This document shows positions 5,427-7,976 of a stretch of DNA of 7,976 bases, in pieces. The position numbers and the translations under genes were made by a program. Each line of letters opens with the position of its first letter. Positions within the stretch are counted from its first letter, which is position 1. Under the pieces are notes generated by a model. It saw only the letters and a program-made list of their open reading frames with translations, did not search any database and had not been told where the DNA came from. The DNA is from Ruminococcus sp. UBA3286 (GTDB taxonomy: Bacteria; Bacillota; Clostridia; Oscillospirales; Ruminococcaceae): assembly GCA_002362135.1 (NCBI GenBank), contig DETO01000104.1:1088-9063 (forward strand), given 5' to 3'.

Positions 5427-6614
5427 ATGGACGAATTTATAAATACAGACGAGCGCAATGCCGAGTCTGCCGCGCTTAATCATGAAATATATGAGCTGAC
5501 GAAACGGCTGAACGAGAAGGAAAAAGAATGCGCCATGCTCACGACCGCCGACCCTGACGACCCGTTCAACAATCCCACGGAATATAAAGGTTTCGGCGGC
5601 GATTACAGAAAGATACAGCCGCGTCTCGGACTTAGCGGATATAAGCTTGCCCTCGAACCCGATCACGCCGAAAAAAAGGCCATCCGCCGTTATTATTCCA
5701 TCGGCGGCTGGTGCATGATCTTCCAGTTTCTGATGTCGTTCGGCGCGTCGGTGGTGTTTATGAACATCATTATGACTGTTCTGCAAATGCTATACCCCGA
5801 AGCGGGATTTGATGCTTTGTATGATTATATGTACAGTTCGTCGATACTTGTGGCGCTGAATATGGTAGTGTATCTTGTATGCAATGTGCTGAACTCCTTT
5901 ATCGGCATGAAATGGGCAGGCATAAAGGCTTCTTCGCTGATACATACGAAGAATTTCAGCGTAGCAAAGGCGTTGCAGTATTGTCTCGCCGCCCTGTTCA
6001 TATGGGTGATATCGATATATGCGGCGACGGGCATCAACGATGTTTTCAGCAAATACGGAATAGATACGCTGGTCGATCAGAGCGGGCTGGGCGAATCCAC
6101 TATGGGATTCGTGACAACTATCATCTACACCTGCATAATCGCGCCCATTACTGAGGAACTGTTGTTCCGCGGAATGCTTCTGCGAGTGCTTTCAAAGGCG
6201 AATCAGCGATTTGCGATAGTGGCGACCGCAGTATTTTTCGGTCTTGCACACGGCAATATACCGCAGTTTTTACTGGCGTTCCTGCTGGGAATCTTCCTTG
6301 CGCACATCACCATGAAGCATGATTCGATAATTCCGAGCATCATCGTTCATATTTTCGTAAATTCATTCTCGACCGTATTTTCATCTTTATCGGAAGCAAA
6401 CAATATTGTGCTGATAATGGCGACTTTAGCGCTGTTTGCCGCGGCGATACTGGGCATGATAATGCTGCTTGTATTCCACGGAGAAAACAAGCTGCCGGCG
6501 ACTACTCCCGAACAGAGCAGGCGCGGAATTGCGATCGCATCGGGTTCAATACCGTTTGTAGCCGCTTTTGTGATAGAGATAGCTTATATGATATATGCTC
6601 TGACGTCAAACTGA
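5427..6614 (+). CDS. CPBP-family glutamic intramembrane protease (CAAX protease/Abi family)
   Basis: 395-residue polytopic membrane protein. All three CPBP signatures are intact: EELLFR (Glu243-Glu244...Arg248), FGLAH (Phe271...His275) and HIFVN (His308...Asn312). These are the catalytic glutamates and histidines of the Rce1/CPBP intramembrane protease fold. About 90 N-terminal residues are cytosolic and charged: a helical, possibly coiled-coil stretch (about 15-38), then a Pro/Asp/Gly-rich DPDDPFNNPTEYKGFGGDYR region unusual for minimal CPBP proteins. Hydrophobic segments run from about 93 to the C-terminus, with one near 325-350 and another at about 370-392. AAGGAG (5415-5420) precedes the ATG by 6 bases. 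It is the second gene of the RING operon. Bacterial CPBP proteins act in peptide maturation, bacteriocin self-immunity and membrane-protein cleavage; the substrate here is unknown. No bacteriocin gene is visible in this window. Confidence 0.92.
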   Translation: MDEFINTDERNAESAALNHEIYELTKRLNEKEKECAMLTTADPDDPFNNPTEYKGFGGDYRKIQPRLGLSGYKLALEPDHAEKKAIRRYYSIGGWCMIFQFLMSFGASVVFMNIIMTVLQMLYPEAGFDALYDYMYSSSILVALNMVVYLVCNVLNSFIGMKWAGIKASSLIHTKNFSVAKALQYCLAALFIWVISIYAATGINDVFSKYGIDTLVDQSGLGESTMGFVTTIIYTCIIAPITEELLFRGMLLRVLSKANQRFAIVATAVFFGLAHGNIPQFLLAFLLGIFLAHITMKHDSIIPSIIVHIFVNSFSTVFSSLSEANNIVLIMATLALFAAAILGMIMLLVFHGENKLPATTPEQSRRGIAIASGSIPFVAAFVIEIAYMIYALTSN

Positions 6615-6625
6615 TTTAATATTAA

Positions 6626-6672
6626 AAAGCTGCCATGCCGATTTTTGAAACGGTATGACAGCTTTATTTTTT
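6626..6672. terminator. Bidirectional terminator ending the RING-CPBP operon and the coaD operon
   Basis: A 15-pair stem, AAAGCTGcCATGCCG (6626-6640) with CGGTATGACAGCTTT (6651-6665), has one mismatch and one G-T pair around a 10-base loop. A T-rich run follows on plus (6663-6672), and A5 (6624-6628) supplies the U run on minus. It lies 12 bases after the CPBP stop and 18 bases after the convergent coiled-coil gene. Confidence 0.9.
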
Positions 6673-6683
6673 GCAGTTAAAGA

Positions 6684-7196
6684 TCAATCCTGATCGAGTA
6701 TTTCTTTCTGCGCGTCTAAGGCATTTTTACCGAGGGACGGGGAATTTTTCAAAGTCTGCTGAAGCTTTTCCTTAGTGCGCTTGATATCTTCCATCGATCT
6801 CTTGTGCGAATTTTCAGCGTCGTTGAGCATCTTTGCAACTGAAAGGACTGCTGATTTCTGAAGCTGAGCCGCGGAATCCTGCGCCTTGCGTAGAATATCT
6901 ACAGCCTTTTGTTTTGCCTCGGCAATTATAGCCTCGCGTGAAACTATCTGAGCGGCGCGCTCTTCGGATTTTCTTATAATTCCGTCCGCATTTATTTTGG
7001 CTTCATTGAGAATGCGCTGACAGTCGAATTCGATCTTCTTGGCTTCTTTAAGTTCATGAGGCAGATTAAGACGTATATCGTTGATAAGTTCGCGCATACG
7101 TTCGCCGTCGACTATCTTTTTATGGGACATGAAAGGAACGGACGCCGATTTATCAAGCAGTTCGTCCATTTCATCAAGAATTTCATCAATATTCAT
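6684..7196 (-). CDS. Coiled-coil protein of the coaD neighbourhood (ATPase-subunit-H/DivIVA-like)
   Basis: 170 residues, highly charged, with no membrane segment or signal peptide. A conserved-looking head (MNIDEILDEMDELLDKS, then INDIRLNLPHELKEAK at about 38-53) is followed by a long heptad-like coiled coil rich in Ala, Glu, Lys and Gln from about 50 to 150. Proteins of this shape beside coaD in Clostridia are often annotated as ATPase or V-ATPase subunit H-like; that name reflects coiled-coil similarity, not a shown ATPase (no P-loop is present). A scaffold role near the cell envelope, as for DivIVA-like proteins, is one possibility. On the minus strand AGAGG (7208-7204) is 7 bases before the ATG. 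It lies 72 bases downstream of coaD and probably shares its transcript. The frame is intact and the function unknown. Confidence 0.8.
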   Translation of the reverse strand: MNIDEILDEMDELLDKSASVPFMSHKKIVDGERMRELINDIRLNLPHELKEAKKIEFDCQRILNEAKINADGIIRKSEERAAQIVSREAIIAEAKQKAVDILRKAQDSAAQLQKSAVLSVAKMLNDAENSHKRSMEDIKRTKEKLQQTLKNSPSLGKNALDAQKEILDQD

Positions 7197-7216
7197 AATT
7201 AAACCTCTTTCCTTTA

Positions 7217-7267
7217 GGCAACCTCTAAAAACCTCTTTTTACAAAAATCAGCTTTTTAGAGGTTGGC
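7217..7267. repeat. 13-bp inverted repeat between coaD and the coiled-coil gene
   Basis: CAACCTCTAAAAA (7219-7231) and TTTTTAGAGGTTG (7253-7265) are exact reverse complements with a 21-base centre; a further G-C pair (7217/7267) follows one mismatch. There is no U run after the stem on the minus strand, so it is not a standard terminator. It could lower downstream expression, stabilise the coaD mRNA, or be a copy of a dispersed repeat. Confidence 0.7.
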
Positions 7268-7268
7268 T

Positions 7269-7754
7269 TCATTTTACAATTCTCTGCTGTATATCATCGA
7301 GGATAGTTTCGGGAACAAAATGGCTTATATCGCCGCCGAAATACGCGATTTGCTTGACCACGCTTGAACTTAGATACATATTTTCGGCAGATGTGGTGAG
7401 GAATACCGTTTCCGCGCCTGAATAGAGCTTTTTATTTGCAAGAGCCATCTGAAATTCATATTCAAAATCGCTTACAGCCCGAAGTCCCTTTACAATGGCG
7501 ATCGCGCCGACATTTTTAACATAATCCGCAAGAAGCCCGTCAAGTATATCTATCACCACATTATCGAGATCGCGCGTCACGGATTCTATCATGATCATGC
7601 GCTCCGTCGCCGTGAAACTGGGCTGCGCTTTTCCTGCATTACGGGAGATAAGTACGATAACCTTGTCAAAAAGTTTGGAAGCTCTTGTTATTATGTCAAG
7701 ATGACCGAGCGTAACGGGATCGAAGCTTCCGGGACATACGGCTATTCTTCTCAA
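7269..7754 (-). CDS. coaD: Phosphopantetheine adenylyltransferase (coenzyme A synthesis)
   Basis: Catalyses 4'-phosphopantetheine + ATP to dephospho-CoA + pyrophosphate, the next-to-last step of CoA synthesis, in the cytosol. 161 residues, the normal length. The nucleotidyltransferase signature CPGSFDPVTLGH (residues 7-18, catalytic His18) opens the protein; VKGLR (88-92) with SDFEYEFQMALANK and the SSSVVK motif (129-134) complete the ATP and substrate sites. The start is a TTG (7752-7754): the codon immediately before it in frame is TAA, so no longer form is possible, and AAGGAGGAG (7769-7761) sits at normal distance. A perfect consensus promoter lies just upstream. It is the first gene of a likely operon with the downstream coiled-coil gene. 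Confidence 0.97.
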   Translation of the reverse strand: MRRIAVCPGSFDPVTLGHLDIITRASKLFDKVIVLISRNAGKAQPSFTATERMIMIESVTRDLDNVVIDILDGLLADYVKNVGAIAIVKGLRAVSDFEYEFQMALANKKLYSGAETVFLTTSAENMYLSSSVVKQIAYFGGDISHFVPETILDDIQQRIVK

Positions 7755-7769
7755 TTATCTCTCCTCCTT
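7752..7769 (-). promoter_or_regulatory. Ribosome binding site and TTG start of coaD
   Basis: AAGGAGGAG (7769-7761 on minus) precedes TTG 7754 by about 8 bases from GGAGG. The in-frame TAA at 7757-7755 directly abuts the start. It also closes a tiny five-codon frame whose ATG overlaps the ribosome site, probably fortuitous. Confidence 0.8.
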
Positions 7770-7789
7770 CATAGAATTAGCTTTAATAT

Positions 7790-7818
7790 ATTATAACTGA
7801 TTATTCACGGTTTGTCAA
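7790..7818 (-). promoter_or_regulatory. Perfect consensus promoter of coaD
   Basis: On the minus strand TTGACA (7818-7813), 17-base spacer, TATAAT (7795-7790), with all twelve hexamer bases matching. Predicted transcript start is near 7783, giving a leader of about 28 bases. Confidence 0.9.
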
Positions 7819-7930
7819 GCTAAAATTAATTTATACTATGGAAATCAATTTTACTATGTTGTATTATACAGAGAATTTTGACCCCTATACCTCTTGCAAA
7901 GATGTTATTCTATTGAGTCCGTCTCTCATG

Positions 7931-7958
7931 TTTTCTCATCCCTTTAGGGATGGGAAAA
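7931..7958. other. Strong hairpin of unknown role near the right edge
   Basis: TTTTCTCATCCC (7931-7942) pairs with GGGATGGGAAAA (7947-7958) around a TTTA tetraloop: 12 pairs with one T-G wobble. The T run is on the 5' side and the A run on the 3' side, so it does not look like a standard terminator on either strand beyond the stem. The rest of 7819-7976 is A/T-rich and I see no gene in it; an ATG at 7960 opens a frame that leaves the window after five codons. Confidence 0.6.
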
Positions 7959-7976
7959 TATGAAAATTGGGTTTCA

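Noticed and set aside
5358..5786. Minus-strand frame opposite the RING/CPBP junction
   Set aside because: Crosses the operon's own ribosome site in antisense and shows no family motif.
7931..7976. CRISPR repeat at the right edge
   Set aside because: The palindromic unit appears once only, with no second copy or spacer in the window and no cas gene.

Overview
The window looks like chromosomal DNA from a low-to-mid GC gut Firmicute of the Ruminococcus / Oscillospiraceae type. That placement is an inference from gene content: a GTP-type PEP carboxykinase, a stand-alone TrpB2-type tryptophan synthase beta chain, a RING/zinc-ribbon membrane protein next to a CPBP protease, and a coaD plus coiled-coil gene pair. 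Strong AGGAGG-type ribosome binding sites and compact bidirectional terminators fit the same picture. No rRNA, tRNA, CRISPR array or complete insertion sequence is visible.

Layout. (1) 1-1155, plus strand: 3' part of GTP-dependent PEP carboxykinase, ended by a perfectly palindromic bidirectional terminator (1189-1215). (2) 1214-2633: a small accessory-looking block. It holds a minus-strand SLOG/YpsA-like gene, a divergent XRE-type HTH regulator, and a YafQ-type toxin-antitoxin pair with its own promoter, and it closes at a second bidirectional terminator (2664-2696). (3) 2727-4100, minus strand: TrpB2-type tryptophan synthase beta chain with a perfect consensus promoter and a short palindrome in its leader. 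(4) 4180-4465: an intergenic region with a 111-bp element whose ends are inverted copies of tandem TGTAGGGTT decamers, followed by an extended -10 promoter framed by an 11-bp inverted repeat. (5) 4466-6614, plus strand: a two-gene operon of a prokaryotic RING-finger + zinc-ribbon membrane protein and a CPBP-family intramembrane protease, closed by a third bidirectional terminator (6626-6672). (6) 6684-7754, minus strand: coaD (TTG start) followed by a coiled-coil protein, with a 13-bp inverted repeat between them. (7) 7755-7976: the coaD promoter, then unassigned DNA with a strong hairpin near the right edge.

How the genes relate. PEP carboxykinase (PEP/oxaloacetate node), TrpB2 (indole + serine to tryptophan) and CoaD (coenzyme A synthesis) are housekeeping metabolism. 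The SLOG/HTH/toxin-antitoxin block between the first two terminators looks like inserted cargo. The RING-CPBP operon is the least understood part: its two membrane proteins are probably made together and may act together in membrane-protein processing or surveillance. Three minus-strand genes (SLOG, trpB2, coaD) each carry an exact TTGACA-17 bp-TATAAT promoter.
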